DNA from: Rhodocyclales bacterium
Lineage (GTDB): Bacteria; Pseudomonadota; Gammaproteobacteria; Burkholderiales; Rhodocyclaceae
Assembly: GCA_016215645.1 (NCBI GenBank)
Contig: JACRIX010000093.1
Coordinates: 33,084 to 97,083, forward strand
Length of the DNA: 64,000 nt
Direction: 5' to 3'
Shown piece by piece: positions 49,079-57,005 of the stretch; the stretch's first letter is position 1, and each line of letters begins with the position of its first letter. The notes under the pieces are model-generated. The model did no database searches. It had not been told where the DNA came from and saw only the letters and a list, made by a program, of their open reading frames with translations. The position numbers and the translations under genes are program-made.

Positions 49079-49513
49079 TCAATAGCGCATTGGCGTCGAT
49101 AGCACGGCCATGGTTACTCGCGACACGCAGACCAGGCGCTCCTTCTCGTCATGGATGCGCACGTCCCAGACATGGCTGCTGCGGCCGAGATGGATCGGTC
49201 TGGCGACTCCATAGACCCAGCCACGCTCCACCGCTCTGACATGATTGGCGTTGATCTCCTGCCCGACGCAATGAAATTTCATTGGGTCGACCACAAAGGC
49301 CGCTGCCCAGGATGCCAGTGTCTCCGCCAAAACAACCGAGACACCGCCGTGGAGCACCCCCGCCGGTTGGCGGGTCCGCTGATCCACAGGCATGCGCGCC
49401 TTGAGATAGTCGTCGCCAGCCTCGGTCAGCTCGATACCGAGGCTGCCATTGGCGCAGCCTTGTCCTCTGCGATTCGCTTCCTCCAGGGGAAAGTCCGAGT
49501 GCCAGATTGCCAT
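49079..49513 (-). CDS. hotdog-fold thioesterase
   Basis: A 144-residue acyl-CoA thioesterase-like protein of the PaaI/MenI type. Motifs are GIELTEAGDDYLKARMPVD, QPAGVLHGGVSVVLAETLAS with the conserved HGG and a Glu that may be catalytic, and QEINANHVRAV. The start at 49513 follows a GAGG site. It is the last gene of the aat-bpt group on the minus strand. Confidence 0.9.
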   Translation of the reverse strand: MAIWHSDFPLEEANRRGQGCANGSLGIELTEAGDDYLKARMPVDQRTRQPAGVLHGGVSVVLAETLASWAAAFVVDPMKFHCVGQEINANHVRAVERGWVYGVARPIHLGRSSHVWDVRIHDEKERLVCVSRVTMAVLSTPMRY

Positions 49514-49524
49514 GCGCAATGTCC

Positions 49525-50253
49525 TCAGGATTCCACCGGCCGCCATTCACCCTGGCGCAGGGCTTCCAGCGGACGGAAATTCGACTTATAGGCCATCTTG
49601 CGGCTGTCGCGGATCCAGTAGCCGAGGTATAGCCACGGCAAGCCGAGGTGCTGGCATTGCGCGACCTGCCAGAGAATGGCGTAGGTGCCATAGCTGGCGC
49701 CGGCCACATCGGGGTCGTAGAAGGTATAGACAGACGACAGGCCGTCGGCAAGTACGTCGATGATGCAAATGACGCGCAGTTGCTCGCCTTCGCGAAACTC
49801 GATCAAACGGCTATCGACATGGGTCTGCAACAGGAAGTGGGCGTACTGGTCGCGGCTGTCCTGGTCCATGCCGCCACCGGAGTGGCGCGCCGCCTGGTAT
49901 TGATGGTATAGCTGGTAATGCTCTTCGCGAAAGCTGAGGCTGGATTCCTTCGCGGTCAGATCGGCATGGTACGCGAGCGCACGGGTCTGGCTGCGATTGG
50001 GGACGAAGTCGGCAACCTTGATCCGCACCGGCTGACATTCGCGGCAGGCATCGCAATACGGGCGGTAGGTGAATACGCCGCTGCGGCGAAATCCGGCGCG
50101 GACCAGTTCGCCGTAGGTGGTGGAGTCGATCAGATGGGTCGGTGTGGCAACCTGCGATCGGGCAATGCGGCCCGGCAGATACGAGCAGCCATAGGGAGCT
50201 GTCGCGTAGAACTGCAACAGCGGAAATGGCGGAAGGTCGCGCAGGTGGGTCAC
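49525..50253 (-). CDS. bpt: aspartate/glutamate leucyltransferase
   Basis: Transfers leucine from tRNA to proteins with N-terminal Asp or Glu, marking them for ClpAP. The 242-residue protein has the N-terminal cysteine segment [23 protein letters not shown], and [22 protein letters not shown] near the end. The GTG at 50253 overlaps the aat stop and gives the usual N-terminus ([15 protein letters not shown]). Confidence 0.95.
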   Translation of the reverse strand: MTHLRDLPPFPLLQFYATAPYGCSYLPGRIARSQVATPTHLIDSTTYGELVRAGFRRSGVFTYRPYCDACRECQPVRIKVADFVPNRSQTRALAYHADLTAKESSLSFREEHYQLYHQYQAARHSGGGMDQDSRDQYAHFLLQTHVDSRLIEFREGEQLRVICIIDVLADGLSSVYTFYDPDVAGASYGTYAILWQVAQCQHLGLPWLYLGYWIRDSRKMAYKSNFRPLEALRQGEWRPVES

Positions 50254-50966
50254 GGCCGCAACCTGTAGTACCCGTCGATGGCATCTGCTGCCCAAGGTCC
50301 CGCCGGTTCGCGGTTGTCGCAGAGCGCGTCCAGGCGCGCCACGAATTCGCGGCGGGGAATCGGCCGGGCGCCGAGCGAAGCGAGGTGTCGGGTTTCCATC
50401 TGGCAGTCGATTATGCCGAATCCGCGGCGCTTGAGGTGCGCACACAGATGGGCCAGGGCGATCTTCGAGGCATCCCGGCGCCGAGAGAACATTGATTCGC
50501 CATAGAAGACCCGTCCGATGGCAATGCCGTAGAGCCCGCCCGCCAATTCGCCATCGATCCAGGTTTCGACGCTATGGCCGAAGCCCGAGAGGTGAAGTTC
50601 AGTGTAGGCCTGCTGCATCTCCCGGGAGATCCAGGTGCCGGGCTGACCTGCGCGGGGTACTTCTGCGCAGGCGGCCATCACCGACGGGAACGCCGTGTCG
50701 AGGCGGACTTCGTAGGCGGTGTTGCGCAAGGCTTTTGTCAGCGACCGGGTGATTTTCAATGCATCCGGAAACAGTACCATTCGTGGGTCCGGGCTCCACC
50801 ACAGGATCGGCTCGCCGGCGGAGTACCATGGAAAGATGCCACGCCGGTAGGCGGCAATGATGCGTTGTGGGGACAAGTCGCCACCTGCGGCGAGCAGGCC
50901 GTTGGGGTCGGCAAGGGCGACCTCGAGCGGCGGAAACACGCACTCCCCGGGTAGCCAGGGAATCAT
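50250..50966 (-). CDS. aat: leucyl/phenylalanyl-tRNA--protein transferase
   Basis: Adds Leu or Phe to proteins with N-terminal Lys or Arg. The 238-residue protein has [64 protein letters not shown] and [13 protein letters not shown]. It overlaps the iron-transporter ATPase gene upstream by four bases and bpt downstream. Confidence 0.97.
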   Translation of the reverse strand: MIPWLPGECVFPPLEVALADPNGLLAAGGDLSPQRIIAAYRRGIFPWYSAGEPILWWSPDPRMVLFPDALKITRSLTKALRNTAYEVRLDTAFPSVMAACAEVPRAGQPGTWISREMQQAYTELHLSGFGHSVETWIDGELAGGLYGIAIGRVFYGESMFSRRRDASKIALAHLCAHLKRRGFGIIDCQMETRHLASLGARPIPRREFVARLDALCDNREPAGPWAADAIDGYYRLRP

Positions 50967-52030
50967 TTGCCCTGGTTGAAGGTCACGACGTGATCGACAT
51001 CGAGGCGGATACCGATTTTTTCGCCGATCGAGTGGTTGTGGTGTGAGGGCACCAGCGAGAGAACCTCGGCACCGGACGCGAGGCGCAAGGTGTAAAGGAA
51101 CTGGGCACCGCGAAACGCCTTGGCGACGACCTCCGCCTTGACCTCGCTGGCATCGTCATGGATCACGTCATCCGGGCGCAGCAGCACATCAAGCCGGCAA
51201 CCGCGGCCGCATTCCACGCAGCTCGAAGCGCAGTCCATGGGCAGCTCGGAATCCAGGCGCCCGAGTTCGACTTCCACCACCTTGCGCGAAAGGACTTCGC
51301 CCGGCAGGAAAATGCCTTGCCCGATGAAGTCGGCGACATGGCGTGTCGCCGGTCGATGATACAGGTTGTACGGCGTGTCCCATTGCTCAATGCGGCCGCC
51401 GCGCATAATGCCGACGACATCGGCTACGGCAAAGGCTTCGTTCTGGTCGTGGGTGACGAGGATCGCTGCCATGCCTGCGCGTTTCAGTATGTCGCGAACT
51501 TCCAGGGAGAGGCGTTCGCGCAACTCGACATCAAGATTCGAAAACGGCTCATCGAGCAGCAGCAAATGGGGTTGTGGCGCCAGCGCGCGGGCCAGTGCCA
51601 CACGTTGTTGCTGTCCGCCGGAAAGCTCGTGAGGATAGCGCTCACCGCGATTGGTCAGGCCGATCAGTTCGAGCATTTCCTCGACGCGTCGCCGTCTCGC
51701 CAGCGCCGACTCTTTGCGCAGGCCAAAGCCGATGTTTTGCGCAATCGTCAGATGAGGGAACAAGGCGTAATCCTGGAACACCATCCCAATGCGCCTGGCC
51801 TCGGCGGGAACCTGCTCCTTGCTGTCGGCGATTGTTTTGCCATTGAGACGGATGCTGCCGGAAGAGGGCGCCTCGAAACCGGCGATCAGGCGCAACATTG
51901 TCGTCTTGCCACAGCCTGAGGCACCAAGGAGGCACGCGATCTCTCCGGACTCCAGGGAAAATGTCAATTCCCTGACCACGGCATGATTGCCGTAGGCATG
52001 ATTGACCCGATCGACTTCCAGCAGAGGCAT
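50963..52030 (-). CDS. fbpC: ferric-iron ABC transporter ATP-binding protein
   Basis: The 355-residue ATPase of a periplasmic-binding-protein-dependent iron importer. It has Walker A GASGCGKT at 36-43, the signature LSGGQQQR at 136-143, Walker B LLLLDEP, and a C-terminal regulatory domain. That domain contains C267, C271, C274 and C278 (spacing CX3CX2CX3C), a possible metal site unusual for this family. Residues 106-113 (KESALARR) are encoded by repeat copy 11. The start at 52030 is 58 bases from the divergent permease gene, and the gap holds a Fur-box-like sequence. Confidence 0.92.
   Translation of the reverse strand: MPLLEVDRVNHAYGNHAVVRELTFSLESGEIACLLGASGCGKTTMLRLIAGFEAPSSGSIRLNGKTIADSKEQVPAEARRIGMVFQDYALFPHLTIAQNIGFGLRKESALARRRRVEEMLELIGLTNRGERYPHELSGGQQQRVALARALAPQPHLLLLDEPFSNLDVELRERLSLEVRDILKRAGMAAILVTHDQNEAFAVADVVGIMRGGRIEQWDTPYNLYHRPATRHVADFIGQGIFLPGEVLSRKVVEVELGRLDSELPMDCASSCVECGRGCRLDVLLRPDDVIHDDASEVKAEVVAKAFRGAQFLYTLRLASGAEVLSLVPSHHNHSIGEKIGIRLDVDHVVTFNQGK
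51690..51714 (+). repeat. dispersed bipartite 25-bp motif, copy 11
   Basis: CGCCGT, CTCGCCA, GCGCCGACTCTT inside fbpC. On the gene strand it reads KESALARR, a different frame from the KVGAGGTA copies, in the helical segment before the signature motif. Confidence 0.7.
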
Positions 52031-52060
52031 GGGCGCCAGCGTATTCCGCGCTGATGTAGG

Positions 52061-52080
52061 AATGAGTCTCAATTATAATC
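52061..52080. promoter_or_regulatory. divergent promoter with Fur-box-like sequence
   Basis: AATGAGTCTCAATTATAATC contains a half match to the betaproteobacterial Fur box and the palindromic ATTATAAT, which gives a -10 TATAAT on both strands (52074-52079 for the permease, 52072-52077 for the ATPase). Iron-dependent repression of both genes from one site is likely. Confidence 0.55.
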
Positions 52081-52088
52081 AGCCCGCC

Positions 52089-53744
52089 GTGTCTCGCCCA
52101 ATCAGTTCCTCACCGCTGGATTCTTTCGCCCTCCTGCTCGCATTGCTGGTGGCTCTGCCGGTGTTGGCTGTCGGGGTCAATTTGTTCAGCGGTGGAACCG
52201 CAGACACCTGGGGGCACCTGATGTCAACGGTGCTGCCGGAGTACATGGCCAATTCGATCTGGCTCTGTTTGGGTGTTGGCTTCGGCGTCGCGTCGATGGG
52301 CACCGGTGCAGCCTGGCTGGTGGCGCTCAATGATTTCCCCGGACGACGCATTGCGGAATGGGCGTTGCTGTTGCCAATGGCCATGCCTGCCTATGTGCTG
52401 GCGTACACCTATACCGATTTTTTCCAGTTTGTCGGGCCGGTGCAGACCGGATTGCGTGAAAGCTTTGGCTGGAAAAATGGCGACTACTGGTTTCCCGAGG
52501 TTCGCTCGCTGGGCGGCGCGGTAATCTTGTTCTCCTGCGTTCTCTACCCTTATGTGTATCTACTGGTGCGTACGGCATTTCTGGAGCGAGCAGGCGGCAT
52601 GATCGAGGCAGCCCGCGCGCTTGGCTTGAGCCCGTGGCAGGGTTTGTGGCGCATCTCGATTCCCATGGCGCGCCCGGCGATCGCTGCCGGTATGGCGCTC
52701 GCGCTGATGGAAACGCTGGCCGACTACGGGACGGTGGCCTACTTTGCGATTCAAACCTTCACCACCGGCATATACCGCGCATGGTTCTCGCTCGGTGATC
52801 GCGTCGCGGCAGCACAACTGTCGGCAGCTTTGTTGGGTTTCGTCGCCTTGCTGATACTGCTGGAGCGCGTCAGCAGGGGGCGCGCGCGCTACCATGACAG
52901 CAGCGGCAGGCGCCGGGCCACGCGTCTCGTGTTGACCGGCTGGCATGCGCTGCTTGCGCAGATCGGCTGTGCGATTCCCGTCGTGATCGGCTTCGTGCTG
53001 CCCGCCGTATTGCTGATTCGCTTGTCGATGGGAGATGTGTCCGAGGACGCTGGTGGCTTCTCCGGCCGTTTCGTTGTCCTGGCGCGAAACAGTTTTGTAC
53101 TTGCCACGGTAGCTGCCGTTATTGCCGCGCTGATGGCACTGGTACTTGGTTTTGCCGCGCGTGACGGGCGGCGCGTCTCCGTCCTTGCCGGGCGGGTGGT
53201 CGGCCTGGGTTACGCGGTGCCGGGTTCCGTGATTGCTGTCGGTGTACTGATTCCGGTGACACGTTTGGACCACTGGCTCGCGGATCTATGGCAGCAGTTG
53301 AGCGGCACCAATCCGGGATTGATACTTACCGGTGGAATTGCTGCTCTGGTGTACGCCTACCTCGCGCGCTTTCTGGCCATTGCGCTGCAAACGGTTGACG
53401 CCGGCCTGGTGCGCATTACGCCCAGCATGGAAGCGGCAGCACGCAGTCTGGGGACCGGCCCGACGGAGACGTTGCGGCGCGTGCATCTGCCACTATTGCG
53501 TGGCAGCCTGCTCACTGCCGCTTTGCTGGTTTTCGTCGATGTAATGAAGGAATTGCCTGCGACGCTGGTGATGCGGCCCTTCAATTTCGACACCTTGGCG
53601 ACGCAGACATTTACGCTCGCGGCGGATGAGCGTCTGGCGGAGGCGTCAAGTGCCGCGCTGGCGATCGTCGGTGTCGGTTTGCTGCCGATAATTGTGCTGG
53701 CCCGGCAGATATCCGCCGGGCGCAGCCAAGTGAGCTCCTGCTAA
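52089..53744 (+). CDS. fbpB: ferric-iron ABC transporter permease
   Basis: A 551-residue inner-membrane permease made of two fused halves, each with a binding-protein-dependent transport loop (EAARALGLSPWQGLWRISIPMARPAI and EAAARSLGTGPTETLRRVHLPLLRGS). This two-in-one layout is typical of iron permeases such as FbpB and SfuB. The GTG at 52089 is preferred to the ATG at 52062 because the TATAAT at 52074 would place the RNA start a few bases before 52089, so the message may be leaderless. The ATPase gene is divergent and the binding protein gene lies downstream on the other strand. Confidence 0.88.
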   Translation: MSRPISSSPLDSFALLLALLVALPVLAVGVNLFSGGTADTWGHLMSTVLPEYMANSIWLCLGVGFGVASMGTGAAWLVALNDFPGRRIAEWALLLPMAMPAYVLAYTYTDFFQFVGPVQTGLRESFGWKNGDYWFPEVRSLGGAVILFSCVLYPYVYLLVRTAFLERAGGMIEAARALGLSPWQGLWRISIPMARPAIAAGMALALMETLADYGTVAYFAIQTFTTGIYRAWFSLGDRVAAAQLSAALLGFVALLILLERVSRGRARYHDSSGRRRATRLVLTGWHALLAQIGCAIPVVIGFVLPAVLLIRLSMGDVSEDAGGFSGRFVVLARNSFVLATVAAVIAALMALVLGFAARDGRRVSVLAGRVVGLGYAVPGSVIAVGVLIPVTRLDHWLADLWQQLSGTNPGLILTGGIAALVYAYLARFLAIALQTVDAGLVRITPSMEAAARSLGTGPTETLRRVHLPLLRGSLLTAALLVFVDVMKELPATLVMRPFNFDTLATQTFTLAADERLAEASSAALAIVGVGLLPIIVLARQISAGRSQVSSC

Positions 53745-53980
53745 AGCGACTTGTGGGAGCCGTCGCACAGAGCGCCGTTGCCGCTGTGCTTGCACCCGCA
53801 GAAATAGATGGTCTTGCTCTCGTCGGCCGTAAATTTGGTTGGCGCGAATTCCGAACCTTTATGGCTGCCGTCGCAGAACGGTTGCGTTGCGCTCTTGCCG
53901 CAGGAGCACCAGTAGTAGTCCTTGCCCTTTTCGACATTGACTGCAAATGGGCTCTTGGTGGCGATCTCGGGGTTTGACAA
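53741..53980 (-). CDS. CDGSH iron-sulfur protein with two cluster motifs
   Basis: A 79-residue protein with two CDGSH iron-sulfur motifs: C25, C27, C36, H40 and C61, C63, C72, H76. Each binds one [2Fe-2S] cluster through three Cys and one His. Bacterial tandem CDGSH proteins are thought to act in iron or redox balance. It sits inside the iron-transport locus and overlaps the end of the permease gene by four bases, so its location fits an iron-linked role. Confidence 0.93.
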   Translation of the reverse strand: MSNPEIATKSPFAVNVEKGKDYYWCSCGKSATQPFCDGSHKGSEFAPTKFTADESKTIYFCGCKHSGNGALCDGSHKSL

Positions 53981-54152
53981 TTTGGTTCTCCATTTGTTGT
54001 GGGAAACCGCACTATAGGCACAAACCCAACGTGATGAAATGGCTTGGTGCCAACAGTTTGTTCCAATTGTGCGAACAATCCGAATTGGACGTCAGCGCTG
54101 GTGGCTCGCCAATCCAGGCCTTCGCATAGCGTCGGTGGCTACACGATTGGTG

Positions 54153-55175
54153 CTATTTCCAGCCGGCGCGGTCGTAAATGCGCTGTGCCGCTGGCGCATT
54201 TTTCGCCAGCGTTGCTATCGGCAATTCGTCGGCTTTGAACTTGCCCATGGCGTCGAGCGCGGAGTTCTTTACCGTCACCGCTGGCACCGATGGCCATTCA
54301 TTGTTACCGTCGGCAAAGTAGCGTTGGGCCTCATCAGATGCAAGGTACTCGAGAAATCGTTGTGCAGAGTCCTTGTTTGGCGCGGTCTTCAGCATGCCGC
54401 CGCCGGATATGTTTATGTGGGCGCCAAAGCTCTTCTGATTGGGCCAGACGATCGTGATTCGTTCCATCAGTTTGCGATCCTCTGCCTTATCAGAGCGGAG
54501 CAGACGGGCAAGATAATAGGTATTGGAAACGGCGACGCCACATTCGCCGGCCGCTACCGATTTGATCTGGTCCGTGTCGCCGCCTTTGGGTGGACGAGCA
54601 AAGTTGGCCACGACACCACGAGCCCATTCTTCGGCCTTGGTTTCCCCCAAGTGGGCAATCAATGCCGACATCAACGAGAGATTGTAGGGGTGGCTTCCCG
54701 AGCGGGAGCAGACCTTGCCCTTCAGCTTCGGCCCGGCTAAGTCTTCATAGGTCTGGACATCGTCGACCTTCACCAGGTCGCGATTGATGATGATCACTCG
54801 GGCCCGTGTGGAAAATGCGAACCAGTCCGGGCTTCGCAAGTGACCGGGGATGCGATCCGCAAGGAGCTTTGAGTTTGCCGGTGCGAACAATCCCAGCTCG
54901 TCGGCCTTCGCCAGCCGGGCAGCATCTACCGTGATGAAAATATCGGCCGGGCTCTTGGAGCCTTCGTTGCGGATGCGCTCCAATAGTTCATCCTCTTTGG
55001 CTTCGATCCGGTTGATCTTGATGCCGGTCTGTCGGGTGAAATTGGCGTAAAGCGCTTCGTCGGTTTGGTAGTGCCGTGCGGAGTAAAGATTCAATATCTT
55101 TTCCTGGGCCTGAGTCGGCAGGCTGTGGGCCACTGCTACGGCAAACGCGGATGCGATCAGAGCTGATGTTTTCAT
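54153..55175 (-). CDS. fbpA: periplasmic ferric-iron binding protein
   Basis: A 340-residue solute-binding protein that carries Fe(III) to the FbpBC importer. After a signal peptide (cut near TQAQ, residue 22-25) comes LNLYSARHYQTDEALYANFTRQTGI, typical of the FbpA/FutA family, then ADIFITVDAARLAKADELGL and the conserved tyrosine pair in the VAVSNTYYLARLL region that binds iron. The start at 55175 is chosen because longer versions place residues before the signal peptide; an ATG two codons upstream is equally possible. A Fur-box-like site lies about 40 bases upstream. Confidence 0.93.
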   Translation of the reverse strand: MKTSALIASAFAVAVAHSLPTQAQEKILNLYSARHYQTDEALYANFTRQTGIKINRIEAKEDELLERIRNEGSKSPADIFITVDAARLAKADELGLFAPANSKLLADRIPGHLRSPDWFAFSTRARVIIINRDLVKVDDVQTYEDLAGPKLKGKVCSRSGSHPYNLSLMSALIAHLGETKAEEWARGVVANFARPPKGGDTDQIKSVAAGECGVAVSNTYYLARLLRSDKAEDRKLMERITIVWPNQKSFGAHINISGGGMLKTAPNKDSAQRFLEYLASDEAQRYFADGNNEWPSVPAVTVKNSALDAMGKFKADELPIATLAKNAPAAQRIYDRAGWK

Positions 55176-55213
55176 GGTCATTGTGCGGAACGAAGGAGTA
55201 GTAACGGTATTGT

Positions 55214-55232
55214 ATTGAGAATCATTCGCATA
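55214..55232 (-). promoter_or_regulatory. Fur box upstream of fbpA
   Basis: ATTGAGAATCATTCGCATA matches the 19-base Fur box pattern AATGAGAATNATTCTCATT at all but three defined positions. It lies upstream of the minus-strand fbpA, so iron should repress the gene. Confidence 0.75.
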
Positions 55233-55272
55233 TACAAGCCCAAAAAAAAGCCATTGAGAATTCGTGGTCTTT

Positions 55273-55785
55273 CTAATCGGCGTTGATGCGACGGGCGCCA
55301 TTGAAGCGCTTGACCCAATAGCTTTCGCGCAGGTCTTCAATCCTGACACGACCACCGGCACGGGGGGCATGGACAAATTGATGTTCACCGAGATAAATCC
55401 CGACGTGCGAGAAGGCGCTACGCATGGTGTTGAAGAACACCAGATCGCCGGGTTTGAGTTCCTCCCGGCCGACCACTTCGCCAGACTTGCTCATTTCCTT
55501 GGAACTGCGCGGCAGTACAAGACCGAGTCCCTCGCGGAAAACATGGCTGACAAATCCCGAGCAGTCAAAGCCGGACTCTGGTGAGCTGCCGCCGCGTCGA
55601 TAGCTAATGCCAAGCAAGTCCAACGCGCTGTCAATGGCATCCTGGGCAGAAGCGGATGCTCGATCGACGAAGGAGACCGACGGCGAAAGGGGTATTTCAA
55701 CCGTTTCGTCGGCATGGGAAGCGGGGACAAATACTACGGCAGCGAGAAAAAATAACCTCGCGACATATAGTTGTATTCCTTGCAT
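55273..55785 (-). CDS. NlpC/P60 family peptidoglycan hydrolase
   Basis: A 170-residue exported cysteine peptidase with a signal peptide (cut near residue 25) and an NlpC/P60 domain. The catalytic residues are C75 in DCSGFVSHVF, H127 in SHVGIYLG and H139 in VHAPRAG. Such enzymes cut peptide bonds in peptidoglycan. It is a single gene, divergent from acuI. Confidence 0.94.
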   Translation of the reverse strand: MQGIQLYVARLFFLAAVVFVPASHADETVEIPLSPSVSFVDRASASAQDAIDSALDLLGISYRRGGSSPESGFDCSGFVSHVFREGLGLVLPRSSKEMSKSGEVVGREELKPGDLVFFNTMRSAFSHVGIYLGEHQFVHAPRAGGRVRIEDLRESYWVKRFNGARRINAD

Positions 55786-55953
55786 GGGGTCGGACTATAT
55801 CTGCGATCACTCCTCGCGTAAACCCCGGGGCTGCTCCGGGGGAGTCAGATTCAGCGCCCTGTAAGCATCGGCTTAATATAATCTTTCGCCTTCGGACCGG
55901 AAAAATCAAAGATCGCCGGGCAATGAACCGAGCATTCACAGGAGGAAGCTATC

Positions 55954-56943
55954 TTGGGATTCAAGGCTTACCTGGTCACTCAGGAAGGCAACAAGGTCAG
56001 CAGCGGATTCGTCGACATGGACGAGACACAGCTTGATCCGGGCGAGGTCACGATCGCAGTCACCCACTCCAGTATCAACTACAAGGATGCGTTGGCTGCT
56101 ACCGGTGCCGGGCGGATAGTCCGGCGCTTTCCCTGTGTCGGCGGTATCGACTTGGCAGGGCGGGTGATCAGCAGCGCAGACACTCGGTTCAATTCGGGCG
56201 ATGAAGTTCTGGCGACCAGTTACGACATCGGGGTTGCCCACCACGGTGGTTATGCGGAACGGGCACGTATTCCGGCTACCTGGGTACATAAGCTGCCGGC
56301 TGGACTGAGCGCCTCGGAGGCGATGGCACTCGGTACTGCCGGGTTCACGGCCGGCCTTGGCATCGTGCGCATGGAAGAGAACGGACTTAGGCCTGCGAAT
56401 GGTCCGGTTATCGTTAGTGGTGCAACGGGTGGTGTCGGCAGCCTTGCGGTCGACATGCTTGCCTCACGCGGCTACGACGTCGTTGCGCTAACAGGTAAGG
56501 AAGCCGAAACCGGGTATCTCATCGAACTCGGCGCGAAACAAGTAATGCTTCGTCAAAGCCTTGACCTGGCAAGGATAAAGCCGCTGGGTAAGGAGTTGTG
56601 GGCCGGCGCAGTCGACAATCTTGGCGGTGACTACCTTGCCTGGGTTGCCAGCACGATGAAGCGGGGGGGCACGATTGCCAGCATCGGCTTGGCGGCCAGC
56701 ATGAGCTTCAATACGACCGTGGCGCCCTTCATTTTGCGCGGAGCATCGCTGCTCGGGATCGACTCCGGTTACATCGGCGAACCCTATCGCACCGGTGTAT
56801 GGGCACGTCTGGCGACCGACATGAAGCCACGGCACTTGGGTGCGATGACCCGGCACATTGCTTTCGCTGATCTCCCGGCTGCATTCGACGACTACATACA
56901 GGGTCGCGTCAAGGGCCGTGTGGTAGTTGATTTCCCTACGTGA
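55954..56943 (+). CDS. acuI: acrylyl-CoA reductase (NADPH), AcuI/YhdH family
   Basis: A 329-residue medium-chain reductase. AcuI-type enzymes reduce acrylyl-CoA to propionyl-CoA and detoxify this reactive intermediate. The NADPH-binding motif SGATGGVGSLAVD and the family-specific start FKAYLVTQEG are present; the early SINYKDALAATG segment is typical. The start is TTG at 55954, supported by AGGAGGA eight bases upstream. It lies directly before prpE, which would make propionyl-CoA from propionate. Confidence 0.9.
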   Translation: MGFKAYLVTQEGNKVSSGFVDMDETQLDPGEVTIAVTHSSINYKDALAATGAGRIVRRFPCVGGIDLAGRVISSADTRFNSGDEVLATSYDIGVAHHGGYAERARIPATWVHKLPAGLSASEAMALGTAGFTAGLGIVRMEENGLRPANGPVIVSGATGGVGSLAVDMLASRGYDVVALTGKEAETGYLIELGAKQVMLRQSLDLARIKPLGKELWAGAVDNLGGDYLAWVASTMKRGGTIASIGLAASMSFNTTVAPFILRGASLLGIDSGYIGEPYRTGVWARLATDMKPRHLGAMTRHIAFADLPAAFDDYIQGRVKGRVVVDFPT

Positions 56944-57005
56944 TCACCAACACAGCAACGTCCGACACTCAAACGACCATAAGTCACCAACCAGCGAGGA
57001 TAGTC

